Assembly: GCF_000522985.1 (NCBI RefSeq)
Contig: NZ_CP007129.1
Location: forward strand, 620,001 to 684,000
Length of the DNA: 64,000 nt
Direction of reading: 5' to 3'
Origin: Gemmatirosa kalamazoonensis
GTDB lineage: Bacteria > Gemmatimonadota > Gemmatimonadetes > Gemmatimonadales > Gemmatimonadaceae
Position numbers and translations under genes: made by a program
Shown: piece by piece, positions 17,066-25,588 of the stretch
How the letters are laid out: each line of letters begins with the position of its first letter
How positions within the stretch are numbered: the first letter of the stretch is position 1
The notes under the pieces: model-generated
What the model saw: the letters and a program-made list of their open reading frames with translations, nothing else
Told to the model about the DNA's origin: nothing
Database searches by the model: none

Positions 17066-19198
17066 ATGCCGCGCTCGGCTCGCCACACCGCAACGGCGCT
17101 TCTCACGCTGCTGGCCGTCATGGCCGCGCCGCTCCGGGGGCAGCAGCCGCCCGCCGAGAGCGGGTACGATCTCTGGCTCCGCTACGTCGGCGTGGAGGAC
17201 GCCGCGCTGCGACGCGCGTACGCGTCTCGCATCACGCACCTCGTGGTGCAGGGGGCCTCACCGTCGCTGCGTGCGGCGGCGGGCGAGCTGGAGCGTGGGA
17301 TCCGCGGACTGCTCGGCGCCGGCGTGCCGGTCGAGGCGGAGGTCCGCGGGCAGGGCGCGCTCGTCGTCGGAACGCCGGCGAGCTCCGCGATCGTTAGGCA
17401 CCTTGGCTGGGGGCGCGAGCTCGACGCGCTGGGGCCGGAGGGGTTCGTGATTCGCTCGACGCGCGTCGCCGACCGCCCGGTGACGATCATCGCATCGAGC
17501 GGCGACGCGGGCGCGCTGTACGGCGCGTTCCATCTTCTGCGACTGCTGCAGACCGGACGGCCGATCGACACGCTGCGCGTGGCCGAGCGACCGCGCCTCG
17601 CGCGCCGGATGCTCGACCACTGGGACAACCTCGACGGCACCATCGAGCGCGGGTACGCCGGCGCGTCGATCTGGCGGTGGGCCGAGCTGCCCGCCCGTAT
17701 CGACCCCCGGCTCGTGGACTATGCGCGCGCGAACGCGTCGATCGGCATCAACGGGGTGGTGCTGAACAACGTGAACGCGGATCCGCGCGTGCTGCGCGCC
17801 GACTACCTGGCGAAGGTCGCGGCGATCGCGAGCGCGCTGCGCCCGTACAACGTCCGCGTGTATCTCAGCGCGAACTTCGGGGCGCCGCTTCCTCCGTCGA
17901 GCACACCGGACGCCATGAAGAAGTGGGGCGGCATCGGATCGCTGCCGACCGCCGATCCGCTGGACCCGCGCGTCGCGCGGTGGTGGCGCGAGAAGGCGGA
18001 CGAGATCTACCGGCTGATCCCGGACTTCGGGGGCTTTCTCGTGAAGGCGAGCTCGGAGGGGATGCCGGGTCCGCAGGACTACGGACGCAGCCACGTCGAC
18101 GGCGCGAACATGCTCGCGGCGGCACTCGCGCCACACGGCGGCGTGGTGATGTGGCGCGCGTTCGTGTACCCGAAGAACGCGGACCCGGATCGCGTGAAGC
18201 GCGGCTACAAGGAGTTCGTGCCGCTCGACGGCCGGTTCGCCGCGAACGTGTTCGTGCAGCCGAAGAACGGCCCGCTCGACTTCCAGCCGCGCGAGCCGTT
18301 CAACCCGCTGTTCGGCGCGATGCCGGACACGCCGCTGATGCCGGAGCTGCAGATCACGCAGGAGTATCTCGGCCGCGCGACGCACCTCGTCTATCTCGCG
18401 CCGATGTGGAAGGAGTTCCTCGACGCCGACACGCACGCGCGCGGCGCGGGCTCCACGGTCGCGCGCATCGTCGAGCGCGCGCCCAACGGCACGAGCGGCA
18501 TGACCGGCATCGCGGGCGTCGCGAACGTGGGCGCCGACAGCGACTGGACCGGGCACCACTTCGCGCAGGCGAACTGGTACGCGTTCGGGCGGCTGGCGTG
18601 GGATCCGTCGCTCCCGTCCGACGCCGTGGCGGAGGAGTGGGCGCGGATGACGTGGAGCAACCGGCCGCGCGTCGTGCGCACGGTGGAGTCGATGATGCTC
18701 GGCTCGTGGGAGGCGGCGGTGAGCGACATGACACCGTTGGGCCTGAGCCTCACGGTCGACGGCCAGCACTACGACCCGGGACTCGAGCGACGCGAGGGCG
18801 AGTACTGGCACGCGGACTCGCTGGGGATCGGCTACGACCGCTCCAGCCGCGGCAGCGACTACGTGGGCCAGTACCACGAGCCGCTGCGCCGTCTGTGGGA
18901 CGAGCCGGCGACGACGCCGCCGGAGCTGCTCCTGTGGTTCCACCGGGTGTCGTGGGACTTCCGGCTGCCTAACGGCCGCACGGTGTGGGCGGAGCTCGTG
19001 CACCGCTACGACGACGGCGCGCGCTACGGCGACGATCTGCTCGCGTCGTGGCGCACGCTCGCCGGCGACGTCGACGCGCGGCGATGGCGCGAGGTGCAGG
19101 ACCGGCTGGAGCAGCAGCGCGCGCACGCGCTTCGCTGGCGCGACGCGAGCGTCGCGTACTTCGGGTGCCGGAGCGGGCGCACGCGCTGCGGCGGCTGA
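17066..19198 (+). CDS. GH67 alpha-glucuronidase, secreted
   Basis: Removes (4-O-methyl)-glucuronic acid side chains from xylo-oligosaccharides. 710 aa, the normal length for the family, with a signal peptide (cut near LRGQ). The N-terminal GH67N domain (about 25-150) precedes the barrel. Family landmarks include [20 protein letters not shown], the Glu in [16 protein letters not shown] (near 335) and the catalytic Asp/Glu pair in [15 protein letters not shown] (near 400). The C-terminal GH67C domain holds the [20 protein letters not shown] segment. Together with the GH27 enzyme and AraA it supports xylan/hemicellulose use. A promoter was not identified in the 166 bp shared with the divergent cold-shock gene. 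Confidence 0.93.
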   Translation: MPRSARHTATALLTLLAVMAAPLRGQQPPAESGYDLWLRYVGVEDAALRRAYASRITHLVVQGASPSLRAAAGELERGIRGLLGAGVPVEAEVRGQGALVVGTPASSAIVRHLGWGRELDALGPEGFVIRSTRVADRPVTIIASSGDAGALYGAFHLLRLLQTGRPIDTLRVAERPRLARRMLDHWDNLDGTIERGYAGASIWRWAELPARIDPRLVDYARANASIGINGVVLNNVNADPRVLRADYLAKVAAIASALRPYNVRVYLSANFGAPLPPSSTPDAMKKWGGIGSLPTADPLDPRVARWWREKADEIYRLIPDFGGFLVKASSEGMPGPQDYGRSHVDGANMLAAALAPHGGVVMWRAFVYPKNADPDRVKRGYKEFVPLDGRFAANVFVQPKNGPLDFQPREPFNPLFGAMPDTPLMPELQITQEYLGRATHLVYLAPMWKEFLDADTHARGAGSTVARIVERAPNGTSGMTGIAGVANVGADSDWTGHHFAQANWYAFGRLAWDPSLPSDAVAEEWARMTWSNRPRVVRTVESMMLGSWEAAVSDMTPLGLSLTVDGQHYDPGLERREGEYWHADSLGIGYDRSSRGSDYVGQYHEPLRRLWDEPATTPPELLLWFHRVSWDFRLPNGRTVWAELVHRYDDGARYGDDLLASWRTLAGDVDARRWREVQDRLEQQRAHALRWRDASVAYFGCRSGRTRCGG

Positions 19199-19236
19199 CG
19201 CGCTGTGACGAGCCGTGCTTGCGGGCGCGGCGCGAT

Positions 19237-19251
19237 CCTTACAACGTAAGG
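19237..19251 (+). promoter_or_regulatory. Perfect inverted repeat ending one base before the PadR start
   Basis: CCTTACAACGTAAGG: perfect 6-bp arms with a 3-bp spacer, ending one base before the ATG at 19253. It is likely the binding site of the PadR repressor it precedes. In mRNA the same palindrome could fold and mask the AAGGA sequence close to the start codon. AT-rich compared with its surroundings. Confidence 0.7.
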
Positions 19252-19252
19252 A

Positions 19253-19582
19253 ATGGGACGCGATCTCCTCGGGGGGTTCGAGCATCTCGTGCTCCTCGCC
19301 ATCCTGCGGCTCGACGCGGACGCGTACGCGCCCGCGATCCTCGACGAGATCGAGCGCACGACCGGCCGCGCGCCGGCCGCCGGATCGGTCTACGTGACGC
19401 TCGACCGACTCGAGGCGAAGGGGTTCATCCGATCGCGCGTCGGCGGCGAGACGCCGGAACGCGGCGGTCGGCCGAGGCGCTACGTCACCGTCACGGCGCG
19501 CGGGCTGCGCGAGGTGCGCGCCGCGCGCGCCGAGCTCTCCGCGCTGTGGCGCGGCTTGGAGACACGGCTCGATGGCGCGTGA
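19253..19582 (+). CDS. PadR-family transcriptional regulator
   Basis: 109-aa winged-helix regulator: FEHLVLLAILRL start, AYAPAILDEIERTTGRAPAAGSVYVTLDRLEAKGFI recognition region, GGRPRRYVTVTARG wing, then a short C-terminal dimer helix. PadR genes directly ahead of ADOP permease genes are frequent in Acidobacteria and Gemmatimonadota and presumably repress them. Its last 11 bases overlap the start of the permease gene, so the two are co-translated. The inverted repeat overlapping its ribosome-site region implies autorepression. Confidence 0.92.
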   Translation: MGRDLLGGFEHLVLLAILRLDADAYAPAILDEIERTTGRAPAAGSVYVTLDRLEAKGFIRSRVGGETPERGGRPRRYVTVTARGLREVRAARAELSALWRGLETRLDGA

Positions 19583-22274
19583 GCGCGTGCCCGCCGCGCT
19601 CGAGCGGCTCGTCACGATGATCGTGCGCGCCTCGGCCTACGGCGACGCGATCGTCGGCGACCTGCGCGAGGGCTTCGCGCGGCGCGCCGCGACTTCGCCG
19701 GCCGACGCGCGCCGGTGGTACCGGCGGCAGGCGCTGTCCATCGCATGGCGCTATCTGCCCACGGCGTTCCGTCACCGCGTCGACCGAGGAGATCCGCGCA
19801 TGAGCACCGTCGTCTCCGACCTGCGCGACGCCGCGCGCGCGCTCCGCCGACGTCCGGGCCTGACGTCGCTGCTCGTGGCCTCGCTCGCCCTCGGCATCGC
19901 GGCGAACGGCGCGATCTTCGGCGTCGTGCGCGGCGTGCTCCTCCGGCCGCTCGCGTTCCCCGACGCCGACGGCGTCGTGACGCTGTGGTCGACGAACGCC
20001 GCGCGCGGCACCTCGCGCGACGGCGTCTCGCGGCAGGACGCCGCGGACTGGGCGACGGCCACGCACACGCTCGCGGCGATCGGCACCTACACCTCGGTCG
20101 AGTCGAACGTCGTCGCCGGCGGTACGGGCGAGCGCGTGCAGCGCGCGCGCGTCGCGCTCGCGTCGCCCGACGTCTTCCGCGTCCTGCGGGTGCCGGCGCT
20201 GCTGGGCCGCACGCTCGCCGCCGACGACGAGACGCGGCACCCCGACGTGGCCGTCGTGAGCTACGCGTTCTGGCGCGGCGCGTTAGGCGGCGACCCGGCC
20301 GCGGTGGGCCGCGCGATCACGGTGGACGGCAAGCCGCTCACCGTCGTCGGCGTGATGCCGCGCGCGTTCGACTTCCCCGACGCCGCGACAGCGCTGTGGA
20401 AGCCGTTCGGCGCGCCGCCCGACGCGACGGGACCGCGCCAGGCGCGCTGGGTGAGCGCCGTGGGCCGTCTGCGCGCCGGCGTCCCGATCGACGCCGCGGC
20501 ATCGGAGCTGGCCGCGGTGGCGTCGCGGCTCGCGCGCGCGTACCCGGCGAGCAACCGCGACGTCGGCGTGCGCGTGGAGCCGCGGCTCCGCGCCGAGACC
20601 GGCGACGTGCGACCGCTGCTGCTCGTCGCGTGGGCGATGGTGGGGCTCGTGCTGCTGATCGTCACGGTGAACAGCGGCAACCTGCTGCTCGCGCGCGCCG
20701 CGGAGCGCGAGGGGGAGGTGGCGGTGCGCGCCGCGCTCGGCGCCGGCCGCGGTCGTCTCGTGCGCGCGTGCCTGGCCGAGTGCGTGGTGCTCGCCGCGGC
20801 CGCCGGCGCGTTAGGCACCGCGCTCGCGGCGCTGTCGCTCGCGCTGCTCCGCCGCCTCGACGGGGTGAGCGCGCTGGACGTGCCGCGGCTCGGCGAGCTG
20901 ACGCTCGATCCGTGGGTGCTCGCCTACACCGGGGTGCTGTCGCTGGCCGCCGCGCTCGCGTTCGGGGTCGCGCCGGCGCTCGGCGCGGCGCGCACGCGGC
21001 CGGCCGGCGCGCTGCGACGCGGCGGCCGCGGCACGACGTCGTCGGGTCGGCACGAGCGTCTGCGGTCGTCGCTCGTCGTGGCGCAGGTGGCGGTCGCGGC
21101 GATCGTGCTCGTCGTCGCCGGACTGCTGCTGCGCAGCTTCGCGCGGCTGAGCCGGGTGGAGCCGGGCATCGCGCTCGACGGGCGCGTCACGTTCCGCGTC
21201 GCGCCGGACTGGGGCACGTATCCCGAGCGCGCGCGGGCGCAGGCGCTCTACGACCAGCTGCTCGCGCGCCTCGCGGAGACACGGGGCACGATCGCGGTGG
21301 CCGCCGTGAACCGGCTGCCGCTCACCGGCGCCTGGTGGACGACCGACTACGAGCCGGAGGGGCGGCCGTCGGAGCCGGGCGCCGCGCCGACGGCGAGCTA
21401 TCGCGTGGTGACGCCGGGCTACTTCGCGACGATGGGCATCCCGCTGCTCCAGGGCCGCGGCATCGAGGCGGTCGACCGCGCCGGCGCCGACCCGACGGTG
21501 GTCGTCAGCCGCTCGTTCGCCGAGCGCGCGTGGCCGGGCCCGCGCGCGATCGAGCGCGCGATCGGCCGCCGCGTCACGCTCGATCCCGACGCGCCGGAGC
21601 GACACTGGCTCCGCGTGGTCGGCGTCGTCGGCGACGTGCACACGAGCGGGCTCGCCGACGCGCCGGAGCCGCTCGCGTACGTCTCGTTCGGCCAGGCGAC
21701 GTTCGGCCACTTCGGCGACTGGGGAATGGACGTCGTCGTCCGCGTGCGCGACGGCGCGGGCGCGCGCGAGACGAGTGCCGTGCTCGCCGCCGCCCGCCGC
21801 GCACTGCACGCGATCGCTCCGTCGATCCCGGCGTTCGACGGCCGCCCGTTAGGCGACCTCGTGGCCCGCGACCTGGCGCGCCGCCGGGTGCTCGTGCGCG
21901 TGCTCGGCGCGTTCGCGGCGACGGCGTACCTCATCGCGGCGCTGGGGCTGTACGGCGTCGTCGCGTACGGCGTGGCGCGGCGCCGCGCGGAGCTCGGACT
22001 CAGACTGGCGCTCGGCGCGGAGCGCGGGCGCGTGTGGGCGGCCGTGGTGCGCCGCAGCGTGGGGCTCGCGGCGGCCGGCGCGGCGCTCGGGCTCGCGATC
22101 GCCGCGGTCGGAGGCCGGGCGGTCGCGGGGCTGCTCTACGACGTGGGGCGGCTCGATCCGGCGACGTTCGCCGCGGTCGGTGCGGCGCTGCTCGTGCTCG
22201 CGGGCGCGGCGGCGTGGGTGCCCGCATTCCGCGCGTCGCGCGTGAGCCCGCTGGAGGCGCTGCGCGGCGACTGA
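19572..22274 (+). CDS. ADOP-type ABC transporter permease (MacB/FtsX-like, duplicated)
   Basis: 900 aa. The first 75 residues are the soluble prefix typical of PadR-linked ADOP permeases (MIVRASAYGDAIVGDLREGF). Two MacB_PCD plus FtsX repeats follow: first helix LLVASLALGIAANGAIFGVV near 98-118, periplasmic domain, helices at about 350-480, second periplasmic part (RVTFRVAPDWGTYPER onward) and a final FtsX bundle ending AWVPAFRASRVSPLEALR. Such permeases lack a linked ATPase gene here, as is common, and may export peptides or lipids or act in envelope signalling. Four copies of the heptamer's TTA-GGC (Leu-Gly) style occur in this region, three of them inside this gene. Confidence 0.9.
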   Translation: MARERVPAALERLVTMIVRASAYGDAIVGDLREGFARRAATSPADARRWYRRQALSIAWRYLPTAFRHRVDRGDPRMSTVVSDLRDAARALRRRPGLTSLLVASLALGIAANGAIFGVVRGVLLRPLAFPDADGVVTLWSTNAARGTSRDGVSRQDAADWATATHTLAAIGTYTSVESNVVAGGTGERVQRARVALASPDVFRVLRVPALLGRTLAADDETRHPDVAVVSYAFWRGALGGDPAAVGRAITVDGKPLTVVGVMPRAFDFPDAATALWKPFGAPPDATGPRQARWVSAVGRLRAGVPIDAAASELAAVASRLARAYPASNRDVGVRVEPRLRAETGDVRPLLLVAWAMVGLVLLIVTVNSGNLLLARAAEREGEVAVRAALGAGRGRLVRACLAECVVLAAAAGALGTALAALSLALLRRLDGVSALDVPRLGELTLDPWVLAYTGVLSLAAALAFGVAPALGAARTRPAGALRRGGRGTTSSGRHERLRSSLVVAQVAVAAIVLVVAGLLLRSFARLSRVEPGIALDGRVTFRVAPDWGTYPERARAQALYDQLLARLAETRGTIAVAAVNRLPLTGAWWTTDYEPEGRPSEPGAAPTASYRVVTPGYFATMGIPLLQGRGIEAVDRAGADPTVVVSRSFAERAWPGPRAIERAIGRRVTLDPDAPERHWLRVVGVVGDVHTSGLADAPEPLAYVSFGQATFGHFGDWGMDVVVRVRDGAGARETSAVLAAARRALHAIAPSIPAFDGRPLGDLVARDLARRRVLVRVLGAFAATAYLIAALGLYGVVAYGVARRRAELGLRLALGAERGRVWAAVVRRSVGLAAAGAALGLAIAAVGGRAVAGLLYDVGRLDPATFAAVGAALLVLAGAAAWVPAFRASRVSPLEALRGD

Positions 22275-22375
22275 CGCGGATCCCGCCGGCACCGGGTCGT
22301 TCGCCCCATGTGGCGCGCGGCCGATCGTCGCACCATGACGCGTCGGCCGCGAGATCCCAGGAGCCCGAGGACGTC

Positions 22376-22552
22376 ATGCTGCTCGCCACCGTGTATCTGA
22401 GCCGGTACGGCACCCGGCTGCGCGCGTACAACATGCTGCAGGTCGAGCTCATGGCGGCATACCTGCGCCGCGGCGGGAGCGAGGAGGCGTGGTGCGTGCG
22501 ATACGCCGCAGCATTCCGTCGCCGCTTCGGCTGGATGCTCGCGGAGGCCTGA
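22376..22552 (+). CDS. Small hypothetical protein (58 aa)
   Basis: Short ORF with a GAGG ribosome site about six bases before its ATG and G/C-ended codons matching neighbouring genes. The product is basic and amphipathic (RLRAYNMLQVELMAAYLRR) with no signal peptide or clear membrane helix. I recognise no family. It sits in the same direction after the ADOP permease and may share its transcript. Moderately supported by codon use and ribosome site only. Confidence 0.5.
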   Translation: MLLATVYLSRYGTRLRAYNMLQVELMAAYLRRGGSEEAWCVRYAAAFRRRFGWMLAEA

Positions 22553-22560
22553 CGGCGCGC

Positions 22561-22567
22561 GGGAATA
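22561..22567 (+). promoter_or_regulatory. GGGAATA element upstream of a small secreted protein gene
   Basis: GGGAATA, here followed by AGGAGC, lies 79 bases before the start at 22646. The same heptamer occurs in both orientations in the divergent region around 30040-30080 next to an ECF sigma gene, so it may be an ECF -35 element. Weak evidence by itself. Confidence 0.3.
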
Positions 22568-22645
22568 AGGAGCACTCGGTGTGAATCATCATGACGACGG
22601 CGCCGCATCGAGGCGCGCGTCGCTCCTTCACCGCGAGGCCTTCCC

Positions 22646-23041
22646 ATGAACGCACGCACTCTCGTCCGCGCCGTCGCGGGCGCGCTCTCCGTCGCCGCGA
22701 TCGCTCCGCTCGCGGCGCAGAGCCCCACGGCCGATATCCGCCCCGTCGTCACGTTCCACGTCGCGACGCGCAACCACGACCGCACGATGCCGGCGACGGT
22801 GGTCGTCGCCGACTCCGCGGGGCAGCTCGTCGCGCGCTACCGCCTGGCGAAGGACTCGTCCGAGCATCGCATGGGCGTGTTCGTCTACCGCGACGATCTG
22901 GTGGTCGTCGGCGAGACGGAGAAGGGCGTGCTCGAGATGGTCTTCGACAAGCAGGCGCAGGGGACGCCCGGCCGCACCATCACCGGCCGCTGGCAGCGCG
23001 GCTCGGAGGAAGGGGTCCTGCGCGGCCGCGTGAAGGGCTGA
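22646..23041 (+). CDS. Secreted hypothetical protein
   Basis: 131 aa with a signal peptide (VRAVAGALSVAAIAPLAAQ). The mature part is a small beta-rich domain (RPVVTFHVATRNHDRTM, LVARYRLAKDSSEHRMGVFVYRDDLVVVGETEKG) with no Cys and no catalytic motif I recognise. Separated from the convergent RidA gene by 15 bp. A GGGAATA element and an AGGAG sequence lie upstream. Coding is supported by codon use and the clean signal peptide; function unknown. Confidence 0.7.
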   Translation: MNARTLVRAVAGALSVAAIAPLAAQSPTADIRPVVTFHVATRNHDRTMPATVVVADSAGQLVARYRLAKDSSEHRMGVFVYRDDLVVVGETEKGVLEMVFDKQAQGTPGRTITGRWQRGSEEGVLRGRVKG

Positions 23042-23056
23042 CGCCGCGCCGCCTGG

Positions 23057-23482
23057 CTACCGCGTCGAGCGACGGTCCACGGCGACGATCTCGAGCTCGA
23101 TGCGCGCGCCGAGCGGCAGCGCCGCCACGGCGATGGTGGTGCGCGCGGGATGCGGCGCGTCGAAGTGGCGCGCGTACTCGGCGTTGAACGCGGCGAAGTC
23201 CGCCATGTCGACGAGGTACACGTTCACCTTCACGACGTCGTCCATGCCGAGCCCCGCGGCGTCGAGCACGGCGGCGAGGTTGCGCAGCGCCTGCCCCGCC
23301 TCGGCGACGGTGCCGCCCTCGACGAGACGTCCGGTCGCCGGGTCCTGGCCCGTCTGGCCGGAGAGGTAGACGAGGTCGCGCGCGCCGACGCCCGTGCGCA
23401 CGGCGTGCGAGAACGGGCCGACCGGTGGCGAGAGCGCGGGGCTGGTCACCGCATCGCGGGTCGCTCGTGGTGTGGCGGACAT
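23057..23482 (-). CDS. RidA/YjgF-family enamine/imine deaminase-like protein
   Basis: 141-aa cytoplasmic protein of the YjgF/YER057c/UK114 superfamily, which hydrolyses reactive enamine/imine intermediates from PLP enzymes. Family features are GPFSHAVRTG, VYLSGQTGQDPATGRLV, the helix QALRNLAAVLDAAG, VVKVNVYLVDMADF and PARTTIAVAALPLGARIELEIVA, where the Arg of PARTT matches the substrate-binding Arg105 of RidA and the final Glu is present. A GGAGAG ribosome site precedes the ATG. A PLP decarboxylase gene lies 13 kb away, but a direct link is not implied. Confidence 0.9.
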   Translation of the reverse strand: MSATPRATRDAVTSPALSPPVGPFSHAVRTGVGARDLVYLSGQTGQDPATGRLVEGGTVAEAGQALRNLAAVLDAAGLGMDDVVKVNVYLVDMADFAAFNAEYARHFDAPHPARTTIAVAALPLGARIELEIVAVDRRSTR

Positions 23483-23590
23483 CGACTCTCCTCCGTCGTA
23501 CGGTGTGCGCTCCCGTCGTGCGTCGGACGGAGTATCGTACGCGGCGTGGCGACGTGCTGTCAGATCCTTGTGCCGCTCCGCGCGCCCCGC

Positions 23591-25132
23591 CTAACGCGCG
23601 GCCGGGGCGAGCGTGACGGGGTAGCTGAGGCGCGCGCCGAACGGCGCGTCGGACGTCGGGTACGTCGTGACGAGCCCCACGAGCGCGTCGCCGCGGCGAT
23701 AGAGCTCGACGTAGACGTCGTACGGCCCGGGGCCCACGTCGTCGGACTCGTGCAGATCGCCGCGGAACCGTCCGGAGAGCCGGCCACCGGTGCCGTCGAA
23801 CGGCGCGAGCTGCACGCCGCGCAGCGACGCCGCCGCGCCGCCGTCGAGCGCGACGTCGACGTCGCGGGCATCGGACACGCGCACGCGGATCGGCGTGTCG
23901 CCGTGCGGCGTGCGGATGGTGCCCGCCCAGCCGCCGACGAGCGCCGGCGGCACCGGTGGCGGCGATGGCGCCGCGCGCTGCATCGACGACTGCGCCACGC
24001 GGACGCTGTCGCTCGATCGGCGCGCGCGGTATCCGGGGATCGCCGCGTCGAGCGCGGCCTCGGTGACGGCGGTCGTGATGCCGGTGCCGGTGTTCGCCAG
24101 CACCGCGACCGCGACGCGCGCGGCGGGAAGCACGAGCAGCGACGCGGAGGCGTCGTCGGTGCCGCCCTGCGCGAACAGCGCGCGGTAGCCGTGATGATCC
24201 GGCTCGATCCACCAGCCGAGCGCGTACGCGCCGTCGCCGTCGCCCGTCGACACCGTGGTGTCGTGCATCAGCGCGAGCGTCGCCGGCGCGAGCGCGCGTG
24301 TCTCGCTCTCCGCGCCGAGGTGCAGCAGGGCGAAGCGCGCGAGATCGTCGACGCTCGCGTATCCACCCGACGCGCCGGGCGTGGAAGTCGTCGCGGAGTC
24401 GTGCGGACCGCGCGCGCGGCTGTAGCGCACCGCGGTCAGCGCGCGCAGCTCCGGCGACGGGCCGATCGACGCATGCCGCATGCGCGCGGGCAGGAAGACC
24501 TCGTCATGCAGCACGCGCGCGAACGGACGCTGCGCCGCGCGCGAGGCGATCTCGCCGAGTATGCCGTAGCCGAGGTTCGTGTAGTCGAAGTGCTCGCCGG
24601 GCGGGAACATCAGCGCGCCGAACCGCGCGACGGCACGATCGATCGGCTGCACGCGGCAGCCGGGTTGGTCGGTGTAGCACACGTTCCAGTACGTCGTCAC
24701 GCCGCTCGTGTGCTGCAGCAGATGCCGCACCGTCGCCTGCGAGCCGCTCCACGGGCCGACGCTCCACAGTCGACCCGACGGCGGCAGATAGTCGTTCGCC
24801 GGCGCGTCGAGCCGGATGCGTCCCTGCTCCACGAGTCGCATGACGGCCGTGGCCGTGAGCGTCTTCGTGACCGACGCGAGGTAGTAGGGCGTGTCGTGCG
24901 TCGCGCGCACCCGGCGCGCGCTGTCGGCGAGGCCGAACGCCTCCTCCCACGCGATGCGCCCGTCCTTCACGACGGCCACGGCGATGGACGGCGTGCCGTC
25001 GGCCGCCATGAGGCGCGTCACCGTCGCGCGTGCCTCGGCGAACGCGTCCTGCGCGCGCGCGTCGGTGGCACGCATCGCGCCGAGGGCGAGAGCGAGGAAC
25101 GCGAGCGTGCGTGCGATGCGGGAGCGGGACAT
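23591..25132 (-). CDS. Secreted serine beta-lactamase-like hydrolase
   Basis: 513 aa with a signal peptide (TLAFLALALGAMRATDARAQ). PF00144 domain with SVTK (SxxK, near 85), YTN (near 180) and a GG motif (FAQGGTDD, near 335) in place of HGG/KTG, then a beta-rich C-terminal domain of about 130 residues. The ATG at 25132 follows GAGGA with good spacing; the far longer ORF start at 25462 would run through the divergent rhodanese gene. It ends in a TAG that is part of the GTTAGGC heptamer. Substrate unknown. Confidence 0.87.
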   Translation of the reverse strand: MSRSRIARTLAFLALALGAMRATDARAQDAFAEARATVTRLMAADGTPSIAVAVVKDGRIAWEEAFGLADSARRVRATHDTPYYLASVTKTLTATAVMRLVEQGRIRLDAPANDYLPPSGRLWSVGPWSGSQATVRHLLQHTSGVTTYWNVCYTDQPGCRVQPIDRAVARFGALMFPPGEHFDYTNLGYGILGEIASRAAQRPFARVLHDEVFLPARMRHASIGPSPELRALTAVRYSRARGPHDSATTSTPGASGGYASVDDLARFALLHLGAESETRALAPATLALMHDTTVSTGDGDGAYALGWWIEPDHHGYRALFAQGGTDDASASLLVLPAARVAVAVLANTGTGITTAVTEAALDAAIPGYRARRSSDSVRVAQSSMQRAAPSPPPVPPALVGGWAGTIRTPHGDTPIRVRVSDARDVDVALDGGAAASLRGVQLAPFDGTGGRLSGRFRGDLHESDDVGPGPYDVYVELYRRGDALVGLVTTYPTSDAPFGARLSYPVTLAPAAR

Positions 25133-25228
25133 GTGACATCCTCGACGGGGAGACTCGTCCTCTCGGACATCGCGCGTCGTGGCACGGTTTGAACGCACCG
25201 AACGGCGCGCGCCGAGCATATTGCAGCC

Positions 25229-25579
25229 ATGAGCGCTCCCGACCACGTCCCGACGATCGACCGCGCGGAGCTCGCCGCCCGGCTCGGCGACCCATCGCCG
25301 CCGGCGCTGTTCGAGGTCCTGCCGCGCGGGTACTGGCGCAAGCATCACCTGCCGGGCGCGCTGAACGCGCCGCCGGCGGAGGCGGTCGCGATCATCACCG
25401 CCGCGGTGCCCGACCGCGACGCGCCGATCGTGGTGTACTGCTGGGACCCTGGCTGACCCCACTCCAGGTACGCCGCCCGTGATCTGGCGGCGCTGGGCTA
25501 CACCGCCGTGCGCGAGTACCGCGACGGGAAGCAGGACTGGATCGCCGCCGGGCTGCCGATGGAGCGGCCCGCGCGGTGA
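25229..25579 (+). CDS. Rhodanese-like protein with in-frame TGA (selenocysteine candidate or nonsense mutation)
   Basis: Single rhodanese domain of 116 codons, split by TGA at codon 76 (25454-25456). Before it: DRAELAARLG, PALFEVLPRGYWRKHHLPGA and the active-site strand PIVVYCWDPG. After it, in the same frame: SRYAARDLAALGYTAVREY, then RDGKQDWIAAGLP, a standard rhodanese end, stopping at 25579. So the domain is whole apart from the TGA. Related rhodaneses carry a second Cys at about this position in the active-site loop (YC-x4-C), so TGA replaces a Cys codon or encodes selenocysteine. A 7-bp hairpin starts 14 bases after the TGA. Without decoding, only a 75-aa fragment is made. A one-base mutation or sequence error is the simple alternative. 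Confidence 0.65.
25471..25492 (+). promoter_or_regulatory. Hairpin downstream of the in-frame TGA (bacterial SECIS-like)
   Basis: CGCCGCC (25471-25477) pairs perfectly with GGCGGCG (25486-25492) around the eight-base loop CGTGATCT. The loop starts 21 bases after the TGA and has G as its second base, which fits general bacterial SECIS rules (loop about 16-37 bases from UGA, G in the first two loop bases). Such GC hairpins are frequent by chance here. Confidence 0.35.
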
Positions 25580-25588
25580 GACGTTCCG

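Noticed and set aside
17258-19615. 785-codon minus-strand ORF opposite the GH67 gene
   Set aside because: Antisense shadow; the plus-strand frame has full GH67 motifs.
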